From positions 1 to 33,973 of the forward strand of contig JAGTJM010000130.1 of NCBI GenBank assembly GCA_020747015.1: DNA of 33,973 nucleotides, given 5' to 3'. The DNA is from Pyrenochaeta sp. MPI-SDFR-AT-0127. Its lineage: Eukaryota; Ascomycota; Dothideomycetes; Pleosporales; Cucurbitariaceae. Shown here in pieces: positions 8,760 to 18,126 of the stretch. The notes beneath the pieces were generated by a model, which was not told the DNA's origin, did no database searches, and saw nothing but the letters and a program-made list of their open reading frames with translations. How positions within the stretch are numbered: position 1 is the stretch's first letter; each line of letters begins with the position of its first letter. Made by a program: the position numbers and the translations under genes.

Positions 8760-10410
8760 ATGGCTCCACGCAACGCTTATCAGTTACCCTCAAATAAAGT
8801 AGATATCCAGCTTGCTATCCAAGCTATCAAATCAAACCAAATTAAAGGCAATCGGCCTGCTGCAGCAATCTTTAGCGTAGCTGAAACAACGCTACGTGAA
8901 CAACGCGCTGGTATACCTACTCAACGCGATTGCCAGCCCAACTCAAAGAAGCTTACCTAGGTAGAGGAGGAGGTAATAGTTAAGTATATCCTTAACCTGG
9001 ATTCTCGTGGTTTTACCCCAACTCTGGCTGCTGTACGTGAGATAGCTGACAAGCTACTTACTCAGCGTGGAGGCAGCCCTATTAGCGTCCACTGGGCGCG
9101 CAACTTTATTAAGCGTACAGATAGTCTTAAGACGCGTTTCAATTACCCATATGATAGGCAGCGAGCTCTATATAAGGATCTAGTCACTATAAGTGACTAG
9201 TTTGGGCGGGTACAGCGTTCTAAAGCTATATATAGGATAGCTGATAAGGACGTCTATAACTTTAAAAAGGCTGGCTTTATAATAGGTAAGATCTAGACTT
9301 AACTTATCGTTACTGGGTTAGAGAGGAGAGGCCGGCTAAAGGCTATTCAGCTAGGCAATCGTAAGTGGGTAATAGTAATCTAGGCGATTAACGCTGCTAG
9401 CTAGATAGTCCCACCTTTTCTTATTTTTACTAGTAAGCACTACCTATCTGCCTAGTACTAGGAAGAGCGTATCCTAAGAGACTGGGCTATCGTAGTTAGT
9501 GACAATAGCTAGATAATAAATAAGGTAGTAGTTAAGTAGCTTAAGCACTTTAACGAGTATATAAAGAACTAGAGAGTTAGTATATATTAGCTACTTATAC
9601 TTAATAGCTATAAGAGCTACTACTCTCTTAAGTTTAAAGAGATCTATAGAGAAAACGATATCTATATACTCTATATACTAGCTTACTCGTCTTATCTACT
9701 CTAGCCTCTTAATATTAGCTACTTCTCTCCGTTAAAGAAGGCGTACAGCTATTAGGTTAAGAGCTTAATAAGGGACTATATTAACTATATCACTAAGCTT
9801 AAGTTCTTACCAGCCTTTCGTACAGCCTTTAATTAAGCGTTTATAAAGAGTAATATTTACTCTACCTTTTAAGCTACTAGCCTTATTCCTTACTAGCTAG
9901 ATACTATTCTCTTAAAACTAGATATACAGCTTCGTATACCTACTCCAGCTACTCCCCTAGAGGCTGTCTAGGACGCCAGAACTCTAAGTAACGTATATAA
10001 GCTAGAGGCTTAGTTAACTCTTATACGTAAGCGCGTACGCCAGTATAAAAGCTTATCACCAGCATTAATTATTAATGCGATCAATTAGCTTAAGAAGGGG
10101 GCTACAGTTCTAGCGCTTAGGCACGATCTATTAAGCGATTAGGTCACCAGCCTTAAACGCGCTAACGAGGCAGCTATAAAGCAGAGATTATAAAAAAAAA
10201 GAAGCGGATTCAGAAGCGTAGGACCTTAATAAAGGGACAGGGAGAGGATATACTCGCTTAGAGAGAGACTGCGCAGCAGAAAAAGCGTAAAGAGCGTTAA
10301 GATAGAGAGGGCTTAGGCCAGAGTCGCCAGGCTCGCGCGCGCTATAAGAGGTGCAGAGAGACTAGGCATAACTCACGTACATGTAAAAAAGATAGAGATA
10401 GTACTACTTA
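8760..10410 (+). pseudogene. Pogo/Fot1-type transposase, RIP-inactivated
   Basis: From ATG 8760 the frame begins MAPRNAYQLPSNKVDIQLAI with an N-terminal helix-turn-helix (psq/CENP-B-type), continues into the CENP-B-like HTH (GFTPTLAAVREIADKLL, then SVHWARNFIKR), then the DDE nuclease region: AIYRIADKDVYNFKKAGFII around the first Asp, RDWAIVVSDNS, LLILNSYKSYYS and SSYLL-stop-PLNISYFSPLKKAY. At least ten TAG/TAA stops occur where family members have W or Q, the first at 8958. The frame shifts at a run of A (about 10191-10201). The C-terminus ends in a damaged zinc knuckle, RYKRCRETRHNSRTC, with the first Cys changed to Tyr. The first 200 bases are undamaged. DDE transposases of this group cut and reinsert the element. 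Confidence 0.9.
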
Positions 10411-10487
10411 ATTTATATTATCTTAATATACTCTCTACTCTACTGCGTTGTTGAGTTGTACGCTCAAACAGGTGCGTAAACTTGGTA

Positions 10488-10532
10488 GGGTGCGCGCCTC
10501 GCTTGTACGCGCGCCTCGCTTGTAAACCACGT
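10488..10532 (-). repeat. Right terminal inverted repeat, 45 bp
   Basis: Exact inverse of the left repeat (8679-8723), including the internal 17 bp near-duplicate. Flanked by TA at 10533-10534. Confidence 0.93.
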
Positions 10533-10534
10533 TA

Positions 10535-11238
10535 TGTGTTGATCATGATTGTATGGATTGTTGAGTTCTGTCTCCTCCTTTCTTTTATAGCTCCTCTGCT
10601 TCCGGAGGTTCCGTAGATTGGCAATAGTTATCGGTCCTACTATTTATCGCTCTTTCCGATGCAGTACTTCTGAGCTTCTCCTTATATCTGACACATCTTC
10701 ACTCTGCCTTTTACCTCAAGTTGTTATCAGATTGCAATATTGGTGTGCGACTCGACAGTCTTGAAGGCGAATTCATATTGCTGAAAATTCGATGGAGTTT
10801 TATTCCAGCCGGAGCTAGGCTAAGTATCATTGTCCAACGTCACTTGCTTCCTGCGTACCCTGCATAGGCATGTACAACGGGTTCTGAACAGGGGTCTCTA
10901 CGGATATCTGATCCGCACCAGTAGGAACTCAAGAATTTGGTACTATTCAATTGTGCGATTGAAAAAACCAGGCTATTCTGCACAAGGAACTTCTTGGTTA
11001 TTTTTTTTATTGCTCTCAGCTTTGCAGGGAGGACCTTATGGCTCTACGTTATGACGTGATGATGATCGCCCATAAAGTACATAAAAGCCTACCATTACAC
11101 GCCAAAAGAAACTAGAATACTATCCTCCATTATTTCTTAAACTGCTTGTGTCTTTTCAAAGATCTAATATATTAGAAAGGGTAATATCATCTCTATTATT
11201 TAGCTGCGCATCGTCGGTATACAACCAAAGCAATCGCT
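10535..11238. other. Intergenic, nothing recognised
   Basis: Ordinary DNA between the transposon and the SAM-domain pseudogene. The frame at 10830-11054 has no recognisable content. Confidence 0.35.
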
Positions 11239-11611
11239 ATGGAGAAAGATCTACGCCGAACCCTTCAAGCTCTCGACCTAGGCGGATATATTGATGTGCT
11301 GCAGAGAAATAGATTCATGAACTGGATTACTCTCTCTAAGGTGCGGGAAGAAGACCTTTAGATATCTTAGATTTAAGCTTGGCCATCGACGTCGACTTCA
11401 GAGGGAGCTAGCGAGTATGAGAGGCTACCCCCCTTGGAAACCACTAGACAGTGGTGACTCCACCGAGCAAGGCGCAGCTACGTCAGCGGATACGTTAAGT
11501 ATGCTCTCTTCGTCTCTTTCACGTTCCTTCCAGCAAAGGCAAGCACGGGTTCGATGGCAATCATCATGTCCAACTGATGGTGTTGTCCGGTCTGATGCTT
11601 ACGACTGGTGA
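11239..11611 (+). pseudogene. SAM-domain protein fragment with one-base frameshift
   Basis: ATG 11239 opens MEKDLRRTLQALDLGGYIDV, LQRNRFMNWITLSKVREEDL, then TAG at 11359. Dropping one T of the CTTT at 11356-11359 puts the reader into the frame of RFKLGHRRRLQRELASMRG, completing a SAM fold (L..LGL..Y...L...gF..W.TL..i.E.DL..LGfKLGHRR.LQReIA). In many ascomycetes this kind of SAM domain sits at the N-terminus of HMG-box or similar nuclear proteins. Here the downstream part (to 11611) is Ser-rich and ends without any HMG box. So the gene is both frameshifted and truncated. A sequencing error could explain the frameshift but not the missing domain. Confidence 0.65.
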
Positions 11612-12496
11612 TAAATCAGTAGCCTCCCCATCGAGATTGCCTCCTCTTTCATCACTCTTCCGCTAGGCCCTCCGCTTTCTCCTAAAAGGTTTTTCTTACC
11701 TTCCTCCACCAGTCAAGCAGGAAACGGAACACAAGCCCGCATCCAGGGCTAAAGCCCAGATGACGGAACCCAGCCTTCGTGAAGATGGCTCCCCTGAATA
11801 TAGGGTGGGCCGACATCGACGACTTCTCAAGCGATCGCCCCGCCCCCAAAGCGTCACAATTCTCTAGGCGGGGGACTGCTCGCCTAGTAAGACATTATCA
11901 GAGCCTCCACCAGATCTCTGCTCTCGGGCCTGACGGCCCATACCACTGCCGTCTGCAGTGCAGCTCCAATCCGCAAGTTGGCTAGTTCTCCAGCCAACGA
12001 CCTTCCGCCAGGTACGCTTGCGGCCGCCATGCTAATCAACCCGATCGTAGTTATCATGATGCCCAAGTTCGATCAATGTTGGACCTCTGCGCTAAATAGC
12101 GTGCTGCTAAGCGGATACATGCGCGAAGGCAAAACGTAGGGGAGGCCGAAGAGGTTGTGTAGTTTGATCTAAAGAGGATTCGTGAGGAGGAGCGATGGGC
12201 GGAAGGTCATAAGCGTGCCGAGGGAGAGGCAGACGAAAGTGTGGAACTTATAGGAGAGTGGATAGCCTCGGAGGAGGGGGTTTAAGAAGATACTAGTTAT
12301 GGTGGTTAGGTTTAGAGCGGACCCATTGACGAAGATAATCGCGCTAAGGTTAACTTTGGCGGAGCAGCTTTGACCTTGTGACAGATCGCGCTAGCGTGCA
12401 CCGCCTCGGCTGTGCCCGATCGAGTTTCCGTGGGCTCTGTGCTGATCCCGCTGTGGGGCTGTTCGGTTTCAGACCCTAGCTCTAGCCTGCCCGGCC
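11612..12496. other. Decayed coding DNA, mostly minus-strand
   Basis: Apart from the membrane-like fragments at 11884-12340, no gene is supported. Codon-like texture persists with frequent stops, suggesting old gene or transposon remnants. Confidence 0.3.
11884..12340 (-). pseudogene. Possible decayed membrane-protein fragments
   Basis: Minus-strand frames give hydrophobic runs in sequence: AIIFVNGSALNLTTITSIF, then YKFHTFVCLSLGTLMTF, then GIMITTIGLISMAAASVPGG and LANLRIGAALQTAVVWAV. Spacing resembles consecutive transmembrane helices of a fungal multi-pass protein (RTA1-like or Pth11-like are possible), but stops and frame changes intervene and no diagnostic motif is present. Low-certainty call. 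Confidence 0.25.
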
Positions 12497-12700
12497 ATGG
12501 GACCGTTTGAACCTCACTGCACCACCCAGCAAGTCTGTATTATCGACAACACCTCGTTCTGATACTTCTTCGTTCATGCCTACGAAAATCCAACGCCTCT
12601 CACTGTAGCATCGCAGAAGATAGTGTACAAGAGCGAAGACAGTTCGTCATTGTCTGCGATTGACGGAGTGACCGTTGCCGCGCAGTGCCATATAGGCTAA
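12497..12700 (+). pseudogene. Small ORF of unknown function with W-to-stop-type TGA
   Basis: ATG 12497 starts MGPFEPHCTTQQVCIIDNTS; codon 22 is TGA (12560-12562) in a place where TGG would continue the frame YFFVHAYENPTPLTVASQ, then VAAQC and a TAA at 12698. Three cysteines and a small size could suggest a secreted peptide, but no signal peptide is seen. I do not recognise it. Confidence 0.2.
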
Positions 12701-14554
12701 CATCATGACCCTCTGCTGCGCTCCTGGTGTCTTGCGATACTTGTTCTCATCATCACGTCCACTGCTTGCGTCCACCGCTTGTGTCCGCCGCTGCGCTCCC
12801 CTTCATGGTGCCTTGCCAACGCCTTACCGTAAACGTCCTCGCCGTTGCCGTGCCTGTCGTTATGCCCACCCCCGCCGCCAACACTGTGCTAGTGGTATAG
12901 CCACAATATAACAGAAGCAGTTGTCATCCATCAACCTTGGTTGGAGAGGGTAGTAAGCCGAAAGGACATCGTCGAGGCATAAGCGGAGCGGGTAGCGGAA
13001 GAAGCTACGGTGGTGAAAGGCAGATAAGGTTCGAAGCGCGGAAATCCTGCGTTAATATTAGCGAAGGATTAGACTTAAAAGTGTGAGATGAAGGTCGCGG
13101 AGGCCCGAAGCGTATGTTCCTTGCACGAAGACCCAAGCCATACTGTTTCAGCAACGTAGCGGGTGCGCAAGCTGTGAATGTGCGAAGTCGTGAAGAGGAC
13201 AACAAGACAATCTATTATAGGGCCAGCAATAGACTCGTAACCATGACTCTCCGACCCAATTCCTGACGACTCATACTCCGACTTTTCCTGCACATTTTTC
13301 TCTGGTTAGTAAGGCAACTGTGCGTCCTTCTACACTACTTGCATGAATCAGATCGAGGTCCGAGATCTCGCTCTCCAAGGGAGACTCATCAATACGTTCC
13401 AGGTTTTGTTTGCTTGCCATGTCTTGAGTTCGGGGTGCAGCCTCAGACTCGTGTTGGCTGGGCGATGGAGTGCTCTTTGGTGAGACGTGAACCTTCATTT
13501 CTTTAAGTTACAGTATTGTTCTTTAGCTGCTTTCAGATGATCTCACTTAGCCTTACGCAGCCCGTTCCAGAAAGGCTGAATCAAGCATGGTTGATCTCAT
13601 ACCATTTGCACGCTGCTAACTATAGAGTCCGCAAGATGTCCGCAACAGGCGTTCAAGGTGACCATCCAACACCACTTGCATGTGGAGTCTACTTTCACTG
13701 ATTGGCCGCCACTTCTGGCTGCCTATATATACTTACTTGCACAGATGAGCCGCTTAAGGATTTTGGATTCTGTTTGGGAAGGCACAAAAGATATAGAGCT
13801 TCTACATCAAGGAGATCTGCTCGATGAGGGCTGCAAGAACTCCCCTAGGGTTTTAGACGTAGGGTTCTTCTTGTACCACTGAGCTGATGTGTCTACTTCA
13901 GCAAACAACGCTGCGCAACGACACTAGACAAATACACAGTTCGCACTTGGTGCCACAGCTTCCTCCCAGCTGCCGCGATGTCTACCTACAGGCTGTATCA
14001 ACCAGAGCGTAGTCTTGTATCTTATCCATGTAGCAGTAGCTCTAGACGGGTCTCCCAACACCTTTTGCAACTGCACTCTGCTGCTGCGAGGGACTACATT
14101 AAAGATGAATGCTAATTACCTCTAAGAGGCCGACCAGTACTGCTTGCCTAAGTATGGTACATCTACATGGATGCCTGACCGAAGGTGCTAGACAGAATTG
14201 ACACGGCAACCACTTGCGGTTGGGTTCATTTATATGTGATTCCCCATTACGGAAACGAGAACAAAGCCAAGAGTTACTACTCACAGTGAGTTAACGCCGC
14301 TTACCGATACTATGGCCACAGCGCGTGATTTTCAGGGGCACTCGCATATATGCAACTGAGACCGTATGCCGCGCCCACGTCTGGACAGTGTGAAGAACCA
14401 AATGTTAACGATGGACGGTTAGCACCATTACTCATTAAACCTCGGTCTTGTAGAGGGCGTATTGCGACTCAAACCTTCGTTTCAACAAGTTGTCGTTTCT
14501 AAATCAATCATTGACAACCCTAATCGAGACAGCTACATTACGCTCACGCCTTCT
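12701..14554. other. No supported gene over 1.85 kb
   Basis: Several 60-75 codon frames exist on both strands (for example 13271-13498 minus, hydrophilic and Ser/Glu-rich, opening MKVHVSPKSTPSPSQHESEA), but none shows a family motif or a convincing splice pattern. The last 250 bp are the 3' flank of the NmrA-like gene. Confidence 0.35.
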
Positions 14555-15509
14555 CTATGAAACAACTTTCCTGATCACCTCTTTGATATCCTCATCCGAA
14601 AACCTTGGAATCCCAAGTAACTCATTATCATCCGTCTCCCATTTCGTCTCATACTTCGCATCCGCCACCCTAATAAAATCCAATATCCCCTCCAAATCAA
14701 TCGTCCCATTCTCCAACGCCTCCATGGACTTCGCCAGCATCTGATCTGTACTCTTCGCCCCAACTGTCCACCCATCTGCCCCAACTACCTCCTTCGACAA
14801 CTCCAGCAACTTCTTCTGGCTTACATACGTATTCGCCACAAACACCGACCGATTCTTTGTCTCTTCCAGCTTGCACAAAATAGCCACCACCGCCTTCCCA
14901 ACCCACTCCTGCGTCGTATACGCAATCTCATTTGTCCCTTCATCAAATATTGTCGCCTGCTTCTCGCGGGGATCGACCCCGAGAAACGCCGTCTCAAAGC
15001 ACCAATCCAAGAATCCACCATTGTGCACTACCGTGTATGTGGTGGGACTTCCCGGCGCAGTACATTTCTCATGCATGTATTTTAAGGCAGCTGCAGGTCC
15101 CTCGAAGATGGGCAACGCCGCAATTGCCGGCTTATATGTGTCCAGCCCGAAATCGGATGGGAAGTACCGGGCCACCCGGGCGGCGAGCGCCGCGTCGATC
15201 AGCGCCACGTGCTGCTCGACGTGTTCGATGGAGGTCGTGTTGATGAGAACATCCTGTCCCTCAAGAGCGGCAGTAAGGGAGGCTAGGGAGGCGTAGTCGA
15301 CGGGCTTAACGGTCACAGCGGGGGGGAAAGTGTGCTTGGAGCCAGGACGGGTGAGCACGGTCACGTTGAATAGGTTGCTGACGAGAAGACTGTTAAGGAT
15401 TGGGGCTCCTGCGTTACCAGTTGCCTGAGAGAGGTTATATCTGGGGTTAGGGAAGAGCGAGAGGGTTACGGACACCTGCGAGGGCTACGTTTTTGATGGC
15501 CATCGTCAT
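14555..15509 (-). CDS. NmrA-like / isoflavone-reductase-like NAD(P)-binding protein
   Basis: Two exons: 15509-15474 and 15424-14555, joined over a 49 bp intron, give 301 aa. The join creates NVALAGATGNAGAPIL, the Rossmann GxxGxxG of NmrA-type proteins at residues 12-18; without the splice the motif is cut in half. Further family signs are ARYFPSDFGLDTY (family: R.fPSeFG), an NGGFLDW segment before the substrate pocket and an EWVGKAVVAIL helix. These proteins are atypical short-chain dehydrogenases; some reduce phenylpropanoid-like or other small molecules and some only sense NADP. Substrate is unknown. The intron begins GTCCGT, an uncommon donor, and has CTAAC as branch site. The gene is free of RIP stops although a MULE remnant lies upstream. 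Confidence 0.88.
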
Positions 15510-15697
15510 TTTGTGTTTGATTCTGAGGAAAATTTCGCAAATGTTCGCTCATCTGTGGGTTGTGTTTCCTGAGGCTAGGCTCTGCTGTTGCGATAAATGG
15601 AATTTTTCGCCCTTTTTATCTTCTTAGATTTATAACCCAATTGCCCTAAAATTAGAGCCTTGAAAGTTGTAGCAAACTTGTCTCTCTCGGCAGCTTC

Positions 15698-16555
15698 TTG
15701 ATTGACAATAACATCCAATCGCATTCAAGATTTCGTATCTGCGTAGTGTTAGCAGAACTGTCGACCCCGCTTTCATCAAAACCATTTGAGTTGCACATAC
15801 GAGATACGAAAAATTATAGGCTGCCTAAACTTAGATCTTATGTTATTAATTACACCCTTGGTGTCTTTGTAATACGAAGTTTGGTTTGTCAAGGTTATAA
15901 CGAACCTGCGGCTTGGGAGTGGTTCCTCCATCATCTCCGCAGATCGATACCTGAGATCTCATCGGAGGCTTGCACACTTGTCTCTGACAGAGACAAGGTA
16001 GTACTTGGGAGTCAAGTAATAAAAGCGTATTGCTGTCATCACTTGAAGGAGAATTTTACAGCAAAGTTTGGACGAAGCCTCGGGCTACTATTTTGGTAAG
16101 CGGCGCGGGTGCGAACAACTTCTTCTTTCGAAGCGAAATTAGTAAAGATTGAGGAGGTAAAAAAGGATGCGGAAGCATATCTTCGCAACTTAGATCCGAA
16201 ACTCTAGGCAGAGGCCTACTTCCTAGGGCGCCACTACGGCCACGACATAAGTAATATCGTAGAGGGTCTTAATAAGTCTCTAAGACTCGATAGGGAGCTT
16301 AATATTATTAATCTTCTTAATAATATTTAGTATCGGGTAATGGAATAACGCGCCGGACGCCTTGCAAAGGCATAAAAGTGTATTGAGGCTGGGGCGCAAT
16401 ACACTCCTTTTGTGACAATAGCAGTGCAAGAGGGCAGGAGGTAGAGACGAAGTGGGGTAAGAGCTTACAATCAACACAGCACCAAGATCTACGATGTCTT
16501 CACGCGCGCCAGTCTTGCAGATATGCGGCGTTGTCGAATTTGCATCGCTGAGTGA
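15698..16555 (+). pseudogene. MULE (Mutator-like) transposase remnant
   Basis: One frame carries the MULE catalytic domain: NYRLPKLRSYVINYTLGVF, EPAAWEWFLHHLRRSIPEIS, the Asp-containing TLVSDRDKVVLGSQVI, and YCCHHLKENFTAKFG (family C.WH...N). It continues through stops at 16097, 16205, 16328 and 16346 into AEAYFLGRHYGHDISNIVE and LNKSLRLDREL, ending near a Cys-containing DMRRCRICIAE segment where MULEs have a SWIM-type zinc finger. All stops are TAA/TAG at W or Q positions, as RIP makes, and there is no frameshift. The N-terminal part, including the first catalytic Asp, is absent or unrecognisable. Terminal repeats were not found. Confidence 0.82.
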
Positions 16556-16929
16556 AGTTCGTGGGGCAACTGCTCTGGGTATAGCTGATACGGGGGTGGG
16601 TCGCGCTCGGGGCCGTAACGTGAGATTGCGATCGCACAGTAGAATTACGATGGCGATGATGAGTTGGCAGAGGAAGGTATAGACTCTGAGATGTCTTCCT
16701 TGGAAAGCGGTGCGAACTTGGATCCTCTTGTCTTGGGGTATTTTAGCACGGCTGACCAGCTCGGCGGATGGTGAGTGATGTCGAACTTGCAGAAATGGAG
16801 AAAGAGTTGAGGTCTAGAAGGCTGAATACAGCAGCTCGGCGGAATAATTTGTCCGTATACTGTATCCTTGTACTTTCTTTCCCCTAATGTGTTTTATAAG
16901 CGAGTCGCCACCCTACACCAGCGCAGCGT
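16556..16929. other. Flank of the MULE remnant
   Basis: The MULE frame continues open after 16556 in places (ELAEEGIDSEMSSLESGANL at about 16650-16715), perhaps the acidic C-terminus of the transposase, then nothing recognisable. Confidence 0.3.
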
Positions 16930-17395
16930 CTACGCGACAACTTCACGTAATGTTATAACAACGCAATACTCAAAGGAAATATACTGACGGCAGTATTCAG
17001 CAAGACTCGTGGGGTGCGCTTGGCTGGTTGCTGTAGTGTCGTCGTCAAGAGTAGCGCTGCTAGTCTCGTCTCTAGGATTGTGACTGAAAAGTGCAAGTGC
17101 GGCGAGCATTTCCCCGGTTGTTGTCCCCAGTGGCAACTCACTCGCGTTGACCGAAGTTAGATTGTCCGTTGGTTTGTTTAGACTGTCATGAGCTCGTGCA
17201 TTACTATCTTCGACGACATCTACTATGTTACTCTCGGCTGGGGCAATATTGGCACTTCCTCTTGCGAGGAGATGAACTGGAAAGTGCGGCCGTTCCCTAA
17301 AATGGCGTCGAACGACGCATAGGATACTACGACGATCTACTGTGAGGGGCGCTAAAGGACGTAAAGACGGCCGCTTGTGAAATGTTAAGGGTTCT
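16930..17395 (-). pseudogene. Open frame lacking a start, unknown function
   Basis: About 150 codons are open on the minus strand from near 17395 to a TAG at 16930, with Arg-rich PSLRPLAPLTVDRRSILCVV, then RERPHFPVHLLARGSANIAP, then Thr/Ser-rich DETSSATLDDDTTATSQA. The only ATG lies late in the frame. It may be a transposon-gene fragment or chance. No family recognised. Confidence 0.25.
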
Positions 17396-17421
17396 AGGAC
17401 TGCTCACTTGTGGGGAAGCAC

Positions 17422-17623
17422 GCTATTTTAAAATAAAGATTTTTTAAAAGTAAAAAATAAAGAAAATAGTATAACTCTTTAATTAAAGAAGATATTAAAT
17501 AGCTTCTCTAAGAAATAATCTTCTTTTCTACTATTTTTATAATTTTATAAGAATAAAGTATTATAAAAGTATATTTTATTTTTAACTTTTTTCTCTTTTT
17601 TTAGAAAAATATTTTAAAATAGC
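17422..17623. repeat. AT-rich inverted-repeat element (about 200 bp)
   Basis: GCTATTTTAAAATA at 17422-17435 is matched exactly in inverse orientation by TATTTTAAAATAGC at 17610-17623. The interior and the next ~140 bp are almost free of CpA, TpG and CpG. It could be a RIPed miniature inverted-repeat transposon; chance pairing in AT-rich DNA is the alternative. A larger AT-rich tract runs to about 17760. Confidence 0.35.
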
Positions 17624-18126
17624 TTTTTTTTTTTAAAAAGTAAAATCCTAGATTTATAGAGTTACTTAAGAAGTCTATCTTTTATATTAGACTTTTTTTA
17701 TTTTATCTATTAGATAAGGCTAGAAAATAGATATAAAAAGGTAGTTTTAGTAGAGTTTTGGTGAGGAAAATTTTGCGTTACACGAGGCGTTGCGTCACGC
17801 GATAACTTATGGTATAGCCTGAGGACTAATAGTTAGAACCTTAAAGAAAATAAAAACCTCCCCTAAAATCAGGAAGCAAACCGCCCGAAGCCAAGATATG
17901 GAATAGGGGGAAGTACAGGTACCATAAAGAGGCAACAGCGATGGATGACCGAAGATATACTTTCAATACCTCCCTGCAACGCAGGCAAATATTCAAACCT
18001 GTCGACCGTCGATTAATGTGCAGCTATCAACTCAAACACCGTGTACTGTTCCGATCACAATAACTCTTAACGATGTTCACCAACCTCGTGCTCTTCCTAT
18101 CACGTAGCCTCTCGTGACATTAAGTG
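17624..18126. other. AT-rich tract then 3' flank of CFEM-like gene
   Basis: RIP-like composition continues to about 17760, then normal DNA. No gene seen. Confidence 0.35.

Larger units (their letters stand above)
8679..10532 (+). mobile_element. Fot1/pogo-type DNA transposon, complete ends (1854 bp)
   Basis: The element starts ACGTGGTTTACAAGCG and ends in its exact inverse, with TA on both sides (8677-8678 and 10533-10534), the target-site duplication of Tc1/mariner-pogo elements. Length of about 1.85 kb and one long transposase reading frame fit the fungal Fot1 group. The ends are perfectly preserved while the coding region is full of stops, so it can no longer make transposase. It could only be moved by a related active copy. 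Confidence 0.92.

Noticed and set aside
14490..15296. Plus-strand frames opposite the NmrA-like gene
   Set aside because: They are antisense shadows of a clearly conserved coding sequence.
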